DNA of 49,622 nucleotides from the NCBI GenBank assembly GCA_964513285.1, contig CAZEML010000008.1:1-49622 (forward strand). Direction: 5' to 3'. The position numbers and the translations under genes were made by a program. The notes under the pieces are model-generated. The model was not told where the DNA came from. It made no database searches and saw only the letters and a program-made list of their open reading frames with translations. The DNA comes from UBA11606 sp964513285. GTDB taxonomy: Bacteria > Actinomycetota > Acidimicrobiia > Acidimicrobiales > Aldehydirespiratoraceae. This document shows, piece after piece, positions 8,402-15,439 of this stretch; position 1 is the first letter of the stretch; every line of letters starts with the position of its first letter.

Positions 8402-9622
8402 GTGCCCCAGGGGGCCGACGAGGTCCGCGAACTCCCACAGTCGCTTCCCGACGCGACCGACGAGGAGATCCGCCCGGACTCGTTCGTGGTGACGACCGGG
8501 TTCTTCCGGGCCGGCACCGATCCGATCCGCCTCCCGAAGGCGCTCGAGGGCCCGACCTACACCCCGGAGCAAGCCTCCGCCGCGGCCCACGAGTTCTTCG
8601 CCGCCCTCGCCGCCGGCCGGGAGTTGCTCGAGGAGCACGACGATCCGCTCGAGCACGCCCGGGCCAACGGCTTGATGATGCTCTTCAGTCATGGCGTCGC
8701 CGAGGTCTTCGAATCGCATCTCGCCCGCATGGAGCCGGAACTCCAGACGCAGTGGCGTGACCTCATCGCCGGTGGCGCGCGCAGCGAGGCGTTCGGGCCG
8801 CTCACGTTGCAGGAACGGCTCGACGAGCGGGCGGTCGAGGAGGCCCTCGTCACCGGCCGCAAGCAGCGGCTGGTCAACATGACGATCGGCGTCGTGTTGA
8901 TCGCCGTCGTCGGCGTCGCCGCGTGGTGGGGCTGGCAGGAATTCGGGGTCGAAGAGGAACGCACTCAGGGTGCGCTGCAGTTCGGCGATCTCGACGACGC
9001 CCCCGACGTCGCCGCCCTCGAAGGCGGACCGCCGGTCGTCGAGCCCTTGCTCACGACGGCGCTGAGCGAAACGGTGTCGGTGCTCGCCGGCGACGGCCCG
9101 GTGTCGGAGCGGGTCACGACCGCACCGTTCGTGCGCTACCCGTACCCGCCCGGCGCGCTGGCCGCGTCGGTCTTCCAGTACGCGAACAGCGGACACGTCG
9201 TCATCGTCGGGCCTGCCGGATTCGTCGACATCGCCTGCCTTCGGGTCAGCGTCGTCACCTCGGATCTGCGCCCGCTCGACACCGTCACCCACGGGCCCTG
9301 TGTCGATCCGGTCGGGCGGGAGGCGACGGTCGGCTGCATCGGCGCCGACGCGATCCTGCTCGCCCTCGACATTCCGGCTGGGGCCGTCGAGCTCCCCGAG
9401 GGCGGCACGGGACTGGCGGACGCGATTCGACTCCAGCTCGTCGCCGACGGCGCCCCCGAGTACGAGGTGCTGTCGATCCGCGGCACGATCGAAGTCGATC
9501 CCGACAGCGGTGTCGTCATTCCGCGCTTCGGCGGCCAGGTCGGTGAGGAGCTGACGTTCGACGTCGGCGCCGGTCGAGTGGGAACCTGCACCCTCACCGG
9601 CAATCTGCCCACAGGAGCCTGA
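8402..9622 (+). CDS. Single-pass membrane protein of unknown function
   Basis: A roughly 406-residue protein, not recognised. The N-terminal 160 residues look soluble and alpha-helical, with a hydrophobic helix near residues 161-180 (IGVVLIAVVGVAAWWGW) and then about 230 beta-rich residues with paired cysteines (DIACLRVSV, HGPCVDPV, VGCIGA, VGTCTLTG), consistent with an extracytoplasmic domain. It has no N-terminal signal peptide. The start is uncertain: GTG 8402 is the first standard start, but the leaderless spacing seen elsewhere points to ATC 8366. yedK begins 2 bases after its stop, suggesting an operon. Confidence 0.7.
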   Translation: MPQGADEVRELPQSLPDATDEEIRPDSFVVTTGFFRAGTDPIRLPKALEGPTYTPEQASAAAHEFFAALAAGRELLEEHDDPLEHARANGLMMLFSHGVAEVFESHLARMEPELQTQWRDLIAGGARSEAFGPLTLQERLDERAVEEALVTGRKQRLVNMTIGVVLIAVVGVAAWWGWQEFGVEEERTQGALQFGDLDDAPDVAALEGGPPVVEPLLTTALSETVSVLAGDGPVSERVTTAPFVRYPYPPGALAASVFQYANSGHVVIVGPAGFVDIACLRVSVVTSDLRPLDTVTHGPCVDPVGREATVGCIGADAILLALDIPAGAVELPEGGTGLADAIRLQLVADGAPEYEVLSIRGTIEVDPDSGVVIPRFGGQVGEELTFDVGAGRVGTCTLTGNLPTGA

Positions 9623-9624
9623 CC

Positions 9625-10353
9625 ATGTGCGGTCGCTACGTCTCGGCCACGCCTCCCGATCAACTCGCCCAGTACTTCGGGGCCGAGTCGATGGTCGAGC
9701 CGCCCGAGGACCCGGAGTCCTTCGGCAACTACAACGTGGCGCCGACCCAAGGCGTCTACACGGTCTATGAAACCCGGGGCGAGCGACGCCTCGACACGTT
9801 CCACTGGGGGCTGGTGCCGTTCTGGGCCAAGGATCCAAAGATCGGTTCGAAGATGATCAACGCCCGAGCCGAGACCCTCGCGGAGAAGAACTCGTTCAAG
9901 CGGCCGTTCGCCAAGAAGCGCTGCATCATCCCCGCCGACGGCTTCTACGAGTGGAAGAAGATCGAGGGGCAGAAGCGCAAGCAGCCGATGTACATGACAA
10001 CGATCGACGAGTCGCCGTTCGCGTTCGCCGGCCTCTGGGAGGTCTGGAAAGACAAGAACAACCTCGACGACGACGGCGAACCGCTCGAGCTCTACAGCTG
10101 CACGATCATCACCGGCTCACCGAACGAGAAGGTCGCCGAGGTCCACGACCGGATGCCCGTGATGTTGCCGCCCGACACCTGGGACACCTGGCTCGACCGG
10201 GACAACCACGACATCGAGGCGCTCCAGGAACTCTTCGTCCCGGCTCCCGCCGCACTCATCCAGCTGCGGATGGTGTCGACCGACGTCAACAACGTCCGCA
10301 ACAACAACCGGTCCCTGATCGACGAAGCCGAGCCGGTCACCGACGAGGCTTGA
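9625..10353 (+). CDS. yedK: SOS-response-associated peptidase family protein (YedK/HMCES)
   Basis: SRAP-domain protein that crosslinks through its second residue, Cys2, to abasic sites in single-stranded DNA. The sequence begins MCGRY, as the mechanism requires. Family blocks NYNVAPTQ, WGLVPFWAKD, NARAETL, CIIPADGFYEWKK, FAGLWEVW, TGSPNEKVAEVHDRMPVML and the late VNNVRNN are all present, so it should be active. Length 242 residues is normal. ATG 9625 is fixed by the need for Cys2. Confidence 0.95.
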   Translation: MCGRYVSATPPDQLAQYFGAESMVEPPEDPESFGNYNVAPTQGVYTVYETRGERRLDTFHWGLVPFWAKDPKIGSKMINARAETLAEKNSFKRPFAKKRCIIPADGFYEWKKIEGQKRKQPMYMTTIDESPFAFAGLWEVWKDKNNLDDDGEPLELYSCTIITGSPNEKVAEVHDRMPVMLPPDTWDTWLDRDNHDIEALQELFVPAPAALIQLRMVSTDVNNVRNNNRSLIDEAEPVTDEA

Positions 10354-10380
10354 GACCGGCTCCACGTCCGGCGCCGTCCG

Positions 10381-10430
10381 TGCTTCGCCTTTTCGCGACG
10401 CGCGGGCCCGCGTCGCGGAAAGGCGAAGCA
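10381..10430. terminator. Long hairpin between convergent yedK and the HIT gene
   Basis: The arms tgcttcgcct (10381-10390) and aggcgaagca (10421-10430) are perfect complements, and the inner bases extend the pairing through cgcgacgcg/cgcgtcgcg to a stem of about 22 pairs with few mismatches. It sits between two gene ends, so a bidirectional terminator is likely. Confidence 0.65.
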
Positions 10431-10440
10431 GACGTTCAAC

Positions 10441-10488
10441 GGCCAACGTCTTCGCGACGCGGCGACCGTTGTCGCGAAGCGGTTGGCC
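10441..10488. terminator. Second hairpin between yedK and the HIT gene
   Basis: The arms at 10441-10458 and 10471-10488 pair over 18 positions with two mismatches. The core ttcgcgac/gtcgcgaa resembles the first hairpin's core. It ends 4 bases from the HIT stop codon, so it most likely terminates HIT or yedK transcripts. Confidence 0.6.
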
Positions 10489-10491
10489 GAA

Positions 10492-10890
10492 TCAGCTTTC
10501 GAGGGCGGCGGCGAGTTGCTCGCGGAGGGCGTCGAGGTCGGCCTGGTCGGGGCTGACGTCGGCCTGGGCGAAGTCGAGGTCGCCCATGCCGTTCATCGGC
10601 ACGACGTGGACGTGCACGTGGGGCACCTCGAAGCCGGCGATCATCAAGCCGATCCGGGCGGGGGAGAGCAGCGCCTTCTGGACCTGCCCGATCCGGTGCG
10701 CCACCGAGGTCAGGTGGGTGACCGTGTCCGCGTCGAGATCGGTCCACTGATCGACCTCGGCTCGGGGAACGACGAGCACATGGCCGCGGGCGAGCGGGCG
10801 AACGTCGAGGAAGGCGACGCACACGTCGTCCTTCCAGACGAAACGTCCCGGGATCTCGCCGTCGATGATGCGGGTGAAGATGGAAGCCAC
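10492..10890 (-). CDS. HIT-family nucleotide hydrolase/transferase
   Basis: A 132-residue histidine-triad protein, expected to hydrolyse or transfer nucleoside monophosphates (Hint-like). It begins with the typical ASIFTRIIDGEIPGRFVW, and the triad HVHVHVVP is at residues 91-98. I choose GTG 10890 because it lies 6 bases after a TACGAT box and matches the family N-terminus; in-frame sequence upstream to 10956 overlaps the next gene's 3' end. It ends at a double hairpin. Confidence 0.9.
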   Translation of the reverse strand: MASIFTRIIDGEIPGRFVWKDDVCVAFLDVRPLARGHVLVVPRAEVDQWTDLDADTVTHLTSVAHRIGQVQKALLSPARIGLMIAGFEVPHVHVHVVPMNGMGDLDFAQADVSPDQADLDALREQLAAALES

Positions 10891-10896
10891 GTCGGG

Positions 10897-10902
10897 ATCG
10901 TA
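10897..10902 (-). promoter_or_regulatory. -10 box of the HIT gene (TACGAT)
   Basis: Six bases separate the box from GTG 10890, so transcription should start at or next to the start codon (leaderless). Confidence 0.55.
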
Positions 10903-10907
10903 CGCGC

Positions 10908-11789
10908 TCAGGGCCAGGCCGGAGCGCTGCGTTCGATGGGGCGCCAACCCGACCATCGGCGAATCACCCTGGTTGGCGCCACCGGAGCAGGCCAGACCGC
11001 GAGCGCCAGGCGTTCGGCGCTGAAGGTTTCACCGTCGCGAGAAAGGCCACCCCAGTGCATTCGCAGCCGAACCGGGTCCGGGTCGATCGGGAGGATCGCC
11101 CTCGCGTCGCGTTCGTCGCCGCCCCAGTCGAGAACACACAGGGCTCCGCCGCGGTCGAGACTCACGTCGACGACATGTTGCCAGACGGGAAGGGTCTCGG
11201 TTGGTGAGCGGTCGTGGAACTCGACCTCGATCGGGACCGGGCCGCTCGGGGTCGTCGCCGCCACATAGATCTCCGAACCGTTGCTCCAGATACGGTCCGG
11301 TTCGCCGGGGCCGGCGTCGGGGAAGTCCGAGGCGCCGACGCGCTTCAGGTAGAACTGGCCGTAGTCCACCCTGACCTCGCCAGCCCACGCAATGGCCGCA
11401 TCGGACCGGGCGAGGGTGTGCTGCGACACCATCGCGTCACGCAGCACGAGGCGTGCTTCGAACAGCAAGTCGTGCACCTCGTCCGGCTGGGTGCGTCGCA
11501 GGATCGGGGGCGGGTTGCCTCCCAGCCCAGGCCGAACGCGGACGTGGGGGACCGGTTCGAGTCGTGCCTCGACCTCTGACCTTACGTCGGTCCGATCGAG
11601 GCCACGGATGGCGGTGGCGAGCTGATCGCCGATGACGAGCGCGTGGGCGATGCCGCCTTCGCCCTCGAGGGGAACGACCAGCACGTGCACGACGCCGTCC
11701 GGCGCCTCCTCGATCACCGCGACACACGAGTCGTCGGCCCAGACGAAGAAGTCGATCCCGACCCCCAGCGCCGTCAGCAACGATTCCAC
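10908..11789 (-). CDS. Conserved-looking hypothetical protein
   Basis: A 293-residue protein that I do not recognise. It has no signal peptide or membrane helix. It is rich in acidic and hydrophobic residues, with many short beta-like stretches (FFVWADDSCVAVIEE, VVHVLVVPLEGEGG, IPIEVEF-like segments) and one Pro-rich turn (GGNPPPILRRTQ). GTG 11789 follows a TACGAT box by 6 bases. It shares an overlapping divergent promoter with the phosphatidyltransferase gene, and its 3' end overlaps the HIT promoter. Confidence 0.7.
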   Translation of the reverse strand: MESLLTALGVGIDFFVWADDSCVAVIEEAPDGVVHVLVVPLEGEGGIAHALVIGDQLATAIRGLDRTDVRSEVEARLEPVPHVRVRPGLGGNPPPILRRTQPDEVHDLLFEARLVLRDAMVSQHTLARSDAAIAWAGEVRVDYGQFYLKRVGASDFPDAGPGEPDRIWSNGSEIYVAATTPSGPVPIEVEFHDRSPTETLPVWQHVVDVSLDRGGALCVLDWGGDERDARAILPIDPDPVRLRMHWGGLSRDGETFSAERLALAVWPAPVAPTRVIRRWSGWRPIERSAPAWP

Positions 11790-11795
11790 GGCGGC

Positions 11796-11805
11796 ATCGT
11801 AGGCT
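11796..11805. promoter_or_regulatory. Overlapping divergent -10 boxes
   Basis: The ten bases ATCGTAGGCT hold TAGGCT on the plus strand (7 bases before GTG 11813) and TACGAT on the minus strand (6 bases before GTG 11789). The two boxes share the central TA, so two polymerases could not bind at once. Confidence 0.6.
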
Positions 11806-11812
11806 GCAGACC

Positions 11813-12412
11813 GTGAGCGACGACGAGCGACAGCTGGGGGTGTTCGAGGACCGACTCCTCACCGTGCCAAACGTCGTGTCGCTCGTTCGCTTGGCGCTCG
11901 TGCCGGTGTTCCTCTGGTTGCTCTTCAACCAGGAGGACCGCTGGTTGGCCGCCTGGCTGTGGGGTTTCATCGGTGCGACCGACTGGGTCGACGGCTGGTG
12001 GGCTCGCCGCTTCGACGTCATCACCGAGTTCGGCAAGCTGATCGACCCGCTGACCGATCGGGTCTCGTTGATCGTGCCGATCATCGCAATCGGGATCGAC
12101 GGCGCCGTGCCGTGGTGGCTGATCGGCATCACCCTCGCCCGCGAGGTGCTGGTGAGCATCGCCGGGCTGATCCTCGGAGCGCTGGGGGCCCGCCGCATCG
12201 ACGTCACCTGGTGGGGCAAGGTGGCCACGTTCGGCCTGTACTTCGCGTTCCCCGGCCTGCTGATGGGGGCGAGCGATCACAGCACCGCCGACTTCTGGGG
12301 ATTCCTCGGCTGGGTCATCGTCGTGCCGTCGCTGATCTACAGCTACCTGTCCGCCGCCCAGTACGTGCCGCTGGCGATGGAAGCGCTCGAACGAGGGCGA
12401 GCCGACGACTGA
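11813..12412 (+). CDS. CDP-alcohol phosphatidyltransferase family protein (PgsA-like)
   Basis: Integral membrane enzyme moving a phosphatidyl group from CDP-diacylglycerol to an alcohol. The full signature is present from Asp57: DWVDGWWAR, then Gly74, Asp78 and Asp82 (pattern D-x2-D-G-x2-AR-x8-G-x3-D-x3-D). About five or six hydrophobic helices are visible in 199 residues. It lies just upstream of gcvH, as a pgsA-type gene does near gcvH in mycobacteria. Glycerol-3-phosphate is the likely acceptor, but inositol phosphate is possible. Confidence 0.88.
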   Translation: MSDDERQLGVFEDRLLTVPNVVSLVRLALVPVFLWLLFNQEDRWLAAWLWGFIGATDWVDGWWARRFDVITEFGKLIDPLTDRVSLIVPIIAIGIDGAVPWWLIGITLAREVLVSIAGLILGALGARRIDVTWWGKVATFGLYFAFPGLLMGASDHSTADFWGFLGWVIVVPSLIYSYLSAAQYVPLAMEALERGRADD

Positions 12413-12458
12413 TCGCGGCTGCCCCGGCAAGGGCCACCCTCGCGGGGCGCGCGTGCGT

Positions 12459-12464
12459 TAGGTT
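12459..12464 (+). promoter_or_regulatory. -10 box of gcvH (TAGGTT)
   Basis: Six bases separate this box from ATG 12471, with no Shine-Dalgarno sequence between. A leaderless transcript is predicted for gcvH and the coupled FHA gene. Confidence 0.55.
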
Positions 12465-12470
12465 CCGGAC

Positions 12471-12851
12471 ATGAACGTTCCAGAAGACCTGCGCTACTCC
12501 AAGGAGCACGAGTGGGTCCGGGTCGAGGGTGAGACCGCCGTCATCGGCATCACCGACTACGCCCAGGATGCACTCGGTGACGTCGTCTACGTCGATCCGC
12601 CCGATGTGGGTGCCGCGCTGAGCGCCGGCGACTCCTTCGGCGAGGTCGAGTCGACCAAGTCGGTGTCGGAGCTGTACGCCCCGATCAGCGGCACCGTCGC
12701 CTCGGTCAACGCCGATCTGTCCGATGAGCCCGAGAAGCTCAACGCCGACCCGTACGGCGAAGGCTGGATCTGCTCGGTCACGATCGCCGATGCCGGCGAG
12801 CTCGACGGTCTCCTCGACGCCGAGGCCTACCAGGCGTTCATCGCCGGGTGA
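12471..12851 (+). CDS. gcvH: Glycine cleavage system H protein
   Basis: Lipoyl carrier that shuttles the aminomethyl group between the P, T and L proteins. It is 126 residues with YSKEHEWVRVEG at the N-terminus and the lipoylation site FGEVESTKSVSELYAP, Lys63. The downstream order gcvH - FHA - merR - nuclease - merR matches the conserved actinobacterial block known in M. tuberculosis as Rv1826-Rv1830. gcvT lies at 16228 and gcvP at 34279. Confidence 0.97.
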   Translation: MNVPEDLRYSKEHEWVRVEGETAVIGITDYAQDALGDVVYVDPPDVGAALSAGDSFGEVESTKSVSELYAPISGTVASVNADLSDEPEKLNADPYGEGWICSVTIADAGELDGLLDAEAYQAFIAG

Positions 12852-13324
12852 ACATGCCGGACATCGTCTGCCCCAGCTGCGGCCACATGAATCCGGCAGG
12901 AGCCAACTTCTGCTCGTCGTGTGGCAGCGATCTGCGGCATGACGAGATCACGACCGAGACGCCCGTCGTCACGATCGGCGGCACCGATCTCAGCGAGATC
13001 GATCGATCGGCGTTCGGTCCCCACGAGGGCCTGTTCGTGGTCGTGCAAGGCTCGAAGTCCGGCGCTCGGTACGCCCTCGACAGCGATGTCGTGTCGCTCG
13101 GTCGCCATCCGAAGTCCGACATCTTCCTCGACGACATCACCGTGTCGCGCCGCCACGCCGAGGTCCGGCGCGACGGCGCTCGGTACTGGGTGAGCGACGT
13201 CGGGTCGCTCAACGGCACCTATGTGAACCGTGAACGAGCCGATGATCGCGAGTTGCTCGAAGGCGACGAGTTGCAGATCGGCAAGTTCAAGCTCGTGTTC
13301 GTCCACGGCACGGGCGAGATCTGA
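12848..13324 (+). CDS. garA: GarA/OdhI-like FHA protein with N-terminal zinc ribbon
   Basis: FHA-domain protein related to GarA, which binds and inhibits 2-oxoglutarate-metabolising enzymes under Ser/Thr-kinase control. Residues 60-150 align closely with GarA: SLGRHPKSDIFLDD, VSRRHAE and VGSLNGTYVNRE. The first 30 residues are instead a zinc ribbon with Cys8, Cys11, Cys22 and Cys25. The GarA phosphosite motif ETTS is not exact; TTETP occurs in the linker. GTG 12848 overlaps the gcvH stop (ATG 12854 is also possible). 158 residues. Confidence 0.88.
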   Translation: MNMPDIVCPSCGHMNPAGANFCSSCGSDLRHDEITTETPVVTIGGTDLSEIDRSAFGPHEGLFVVVQGSKSGARYALDSDVVSLGRHPKSDIFLDDITVSRRHAEVRRDGARYWVSDVGSLNGTYVNRERADDRELLEGDELQIGKFKLVFVHGTGEI

Positions 13325-13335
13325 GGAGGGGAGCG

Positions 13336-14220
13336 ATGACCGAAGTCCCACACCAGTCGATCGGAGAGGTGCTGTCGCTCCTCAAAGAGGAACACGCGGA
13401 CGTCACGATCTCCAAGATCCGGTTCCTCGAGAGTCAAGGCCTGATCACGCCCGAACGCACGCCCTCGGGGTATCGGAAGTTCTACCGCGAGGACGTCGAC
13501 CGACTTCGCTGGATCCTCACCCAACAGCGCGACAACTTCCTCCCGCTGAAGGTCATCAAGCGCCGTCTCGCCGAAGACGACTTCGACCCGTCGAGCGAAC
13601 TCGAAGACCCGCCGGCGACCGGGCCCTTGCCCGAGCCCTCGCTGTTCGCGGATCGCGACGCCGACATGGTCGAGCCCGACCCGCCCGAGCCGGAGCCCAC
13701 CACGGTCGAGCCCACCGCCGCGTCGCCCGCTCCAGCGGAGCCCGAACCGGCCCCGACGCCGGAACCGACTCCCGATCCCACGCCGGCTCCGGCCGCCACC
13801 GGCGAACCCGCACCGACGCCCAGCGTGGCGAGTGGGGCGTCGGCGGGATCGGTGTCGCTGAGCGCCGGCGAACTCGCCGAAGCCACCGGAACCGACCTCG
13901 GCTTCGTCGGTGAGCTCGAGAAGATGGGGTTGATCGTGGCGGTCGACACCGGTTCCGGGTCGGTGTTCGACCACGAGGCCCTCCTGACCACCCGAGCCGC
14001 GGCGGCGTTCCGCGACCGCGGCATGGAGGTCCGTCACCTCCGCATGTACAAGGTCGCCGCCGACCGTGAGGCCGGTCTGTTCCAGCAGCTGCGGGGCGCC
14101 GCGCTGAGCCGAGGTGGCCAGGCTGCGGCCGAGGCTCGCAGCGAGCTGGCGGAGTTGATCGCCCAAGGCGAGGCGATCCATCGCTCGATCCTGCGGCGCG
14201 AGCTCGGACTCGACGCCTGA
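13336..14220 (+). CDS. ftsR: MerR-family regulator, FtsR/Rv1828 type
   Basis: Winged-helix regulator homologous to Rv1828/FtsR, which in corynebacteria controls ftsZ. The N-terminal domain (about residues 8-85) contains ISKIRFLESQGLITPERTPSGYRKFY. A linker at about 95-165 is unusually rich in Pro, Glu and Ala. The conserved C-terminal effector-like domain (about 170-290) begins SLSAGELAEATGTDLGFVGEL. Length 294. A strong ribosome site, GGAGGGGA, lies just before ATG 13336. Position directly after garA is the conserved actinobacterial arrangement. Confidence 0.88.
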   Translation: MTEVPHQSIGEVLSLLKEEHADVTISKIRFLESQGLITPERTPSGYRKFYREDVDRLRWILTQQRDNFLPLKVIKRRLAEDDFDPSSELEDPPATGPLPEPSLFADRDADMVEPDPPEPEPTTVEPTAASPAPAEPEPAPTPEPTPDPTPAPAATGEPAPTPSVASGASAGSVSLSAGELAEATGTDLGFVGELEKMGLIVAVDTGSGSVFDHEALLTTRAAAAFRDRGMEVRHLRMYKVAADREAGLFQQLRGAALSRGGQAAAEARSELAELIAQGEAIHRSILRRELGLDA

Positions 14221-14224
14221 GCCC

Positions 14225-14782
14225 GTGAGCCGGCCCGACATCCTGCTCGACCGCGACGGCATCGACGAGGTCGTCGCCCGGCTGGCCGGCGAGCTCAGCG
14301 ATCGGTACGACGACGGTGTCGTGATGATCGGCGTGTTGCGCGGGAGCGTGCCGTTCATGGCCGACCTGGTGCGGGCGATGTCGATCGCCACGATGGTCGA
14401 CTTCGTTGCGTTGAGCCCCTACACCCCCGGAACGGGTCGGGTCCGCATGGTCATGGACGCGTCGATCAACATCGAGGACCGCGACGTCGTGATCGTCGAG
14501 GACATCGTCGACACCGGTCTCACGTCTGCCTTCCTGCTGGGCGAGCTTCGTCGTCGCGCCCCTCGGTCGGTGTCGTTGTGCACGCTCGTCGACCGGCCGG
14601 CTCGACGCGTCGTGCCCGTCGCCATCGACCATGTGGGCATCGAGATCGAGGACCGTTTCGTCGTCGGCTATGGCCTCGACTACGAGGGCCGGTACCGCAA
14701 CGTGCGGGTGCTGGCCGCCGCCGACATCGACGTCCTCGCCCAGGATCCGGACGCGTACGTGGAGGCGCTCTACGGGGCCTAG
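14225..14782 (+). CDS. hpt: Hypoxanthine/guanine phosphoribosyltransferase family protein
   Basis: Type I phosphoribosyltransferase for purine salvage. The PRPP-binding motif VVIVEDIVDTG is at residues 88-98; MIGVLRGSVPFMADLVR and VDFVALSPYTPG are typical of Hpt, as is FVVGYGLDYEGRYRN near the C-terminus. Length 185. GTG 14225 starts 4 bases after the merR stop. It interrupts the usual merR - nuclease adjacency of actinobacteria, and its TAG stop forms the beginning of the next gene's -10 box. Confidence 0.92.
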   Translation: MSRPDILLDRDGIDEVVARLAGELSDRYDDGVVMIGVLRGSVPFMADLVRAMSIATMVDFVALSPYTPGTGRVRMVMDASINIEDRDVVIVEDIVDTGLTSAFLLGELRRRAPRSVSLCTLVDRPARRVVPVAIDHVGIEIEDRFVVGYGLDYEGRYRNVRVLAAADIDVLAQDPDAYVEALYGA

Positions 14783-14785
14783 GGT
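14780..14785 (+). promoter_or_regulatory. -10 box of the bifunctional nuclease gene (TAGGGT)
   Basis: The box overlaps the hpt stop codon and lies 6 bases before ATG 14792, giving the nuclease gene a possible leaderless transcript of its own. Confidence 0.5.
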
Positions 14786-14791
14786 GGGGCC

Positions 14792-15283
14792 ATGCAGGAA
14801 ATGGACCTCATCGGTGTGCGTGTCGAGATGCCGGCCAACGCTCCCGTGGTGATGCTTCGCGAGCGCAGTGGCGCTGGCCGCACGGTGCCGATCTTCATCG
14901 GTGCCCCGGAAGCGACGTCGATCGCGATGGCGCTCGACGGCGTCGAGACGCCCCGGCCGATGACCCACGACCTGTTGCGTGATCTGCTCGAGACGCTGGC
15001 GGTCGACGTCGACCGAGTCGTCGTGACCGAGCTCCACGAGAAGACCTTCTACGCCGAGCTCCATCTGGTCTCGAGCGGGGAGGGGCGGGTCGTCTCGTGC
15101 CGCCCGTCGGATGCGATCGCGATCGCCGTGCGTACCGGCACGCCGATCTTCGCGAGTGACGACGTCATCGCCGAGGTCGGCTACGTCGAAGGCGAAGACC
15201 TCGAGGACGATCAGCCCGAAGAGGTCGTCGAGGAGTTCAAGGAGTTCCTCGACACCATCTCGCCCGAAGACTTCGAGGACTGA
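14792..15283 (+). CDS. Bifunctional nuclease family protein (DUF151)
   Basis: Homologue of Rv1829 and of plant bifunctional nucleases (DNase/RNase activity known for some members). Recognisable blocks are PVVMLRERSGAGRTVPIFIGAPEA (split here as two motifs), TFYAELHL and SCRPSDAIAIAVRTGTPIFA. The C-terminal 35 residues are strongly acidic. Length 163. Position between the two merR genes is the conserved actinobacterial one. The cellular substrate is unknown. Confidence 0.88.
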   Translation: MQEMDLIGVRVEMPANAPVVMLRERSGAGRTVPIFIGAPEATSIAMALDGVETPRPMTHDLLRDLLETLAVDVDRVVVTELHEKTFYAELHLVSSGEGRVVSCRPSDAIAIAVRTGTPIFASDDVIAEVGYVEGEDLEDDQPEEVVEEFKEFLDTISPEDFED

Positions 15284-15289
15284 ACCCCC

Positions 15290-15317
15290 TCGCGCGGAGC
15301 GCGCGATAGTTCGCGCG
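15290..15317. terminator. Three-arm hairpin region after the nuclease gene
   Basis: TCGCGCG (15290-15296) pairs with CGCGCGA (15300-15306), and that same middle arm pairs equally with TCGCGCG (15311-15317). The two stems exclude each other. It lies 6 bases after the nuclease stop codon, so a terminator is the simplest reading. Confidence 0.5.
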
Positions 15318-15325
15318 AAGGGTCG

Positions 15326-15354
15326 TTGACCCCGCGCGGGGCGCGTCCTACAGT
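15326..15354 (+). promoter_or_regulatory. Sigma-70-type promoter for the second merR gene
   Basis: TTGACC (15326-15331), a 17-base spacer and TACAGT (15349-15354). The spacer carries most of the palindrome ccccgcgcgggg (15330-15341). The transcript would have a leader of about 80 bases before ATG 15440. Confidence 0.6.
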
Positions 15355-15394
15355 TTCCCTTCGTCACACCGTCGTAATTTCGTCGGTGCGGTTT

Positions 15395-15414
15395 GCCGGC
15401 GTAGACTCGCCGGC
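15395..15414. promoter_or_regulatory. Perfect dyad around a TAGACT box upstream of merR
   Basis: GCCGGCG and CGCCGGC flank TAGACT (15402-15407) as perfect inverted arms of 7 bases. This could be an operator, perhaps autoregulatory, or a second promoter covered by one. It lies 25 bases before the merR start. Confidence 0.45.
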
Positions 15415-15439
15415 GGGGTTGATTGAGGGAGTCACCACC

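Noticed and set aside
8297..9838. Upstream extension of the Maf-decarboxylase frame on the minus strand, open for another 514 codons
   Set aside because: It lies opposite the membrane-anchored protein and yedK, has no recognisable domain and is low-complexity Arg/Gly-rich, as expected for the antisense of GC-rich genes.
15326..15439. Longer N-terminus for the second MerR protein
   Set aside because: This stretch contains the promoter and dyads; the family N-terminus and GAGGGAG before ATG 15440 support the shorter form.
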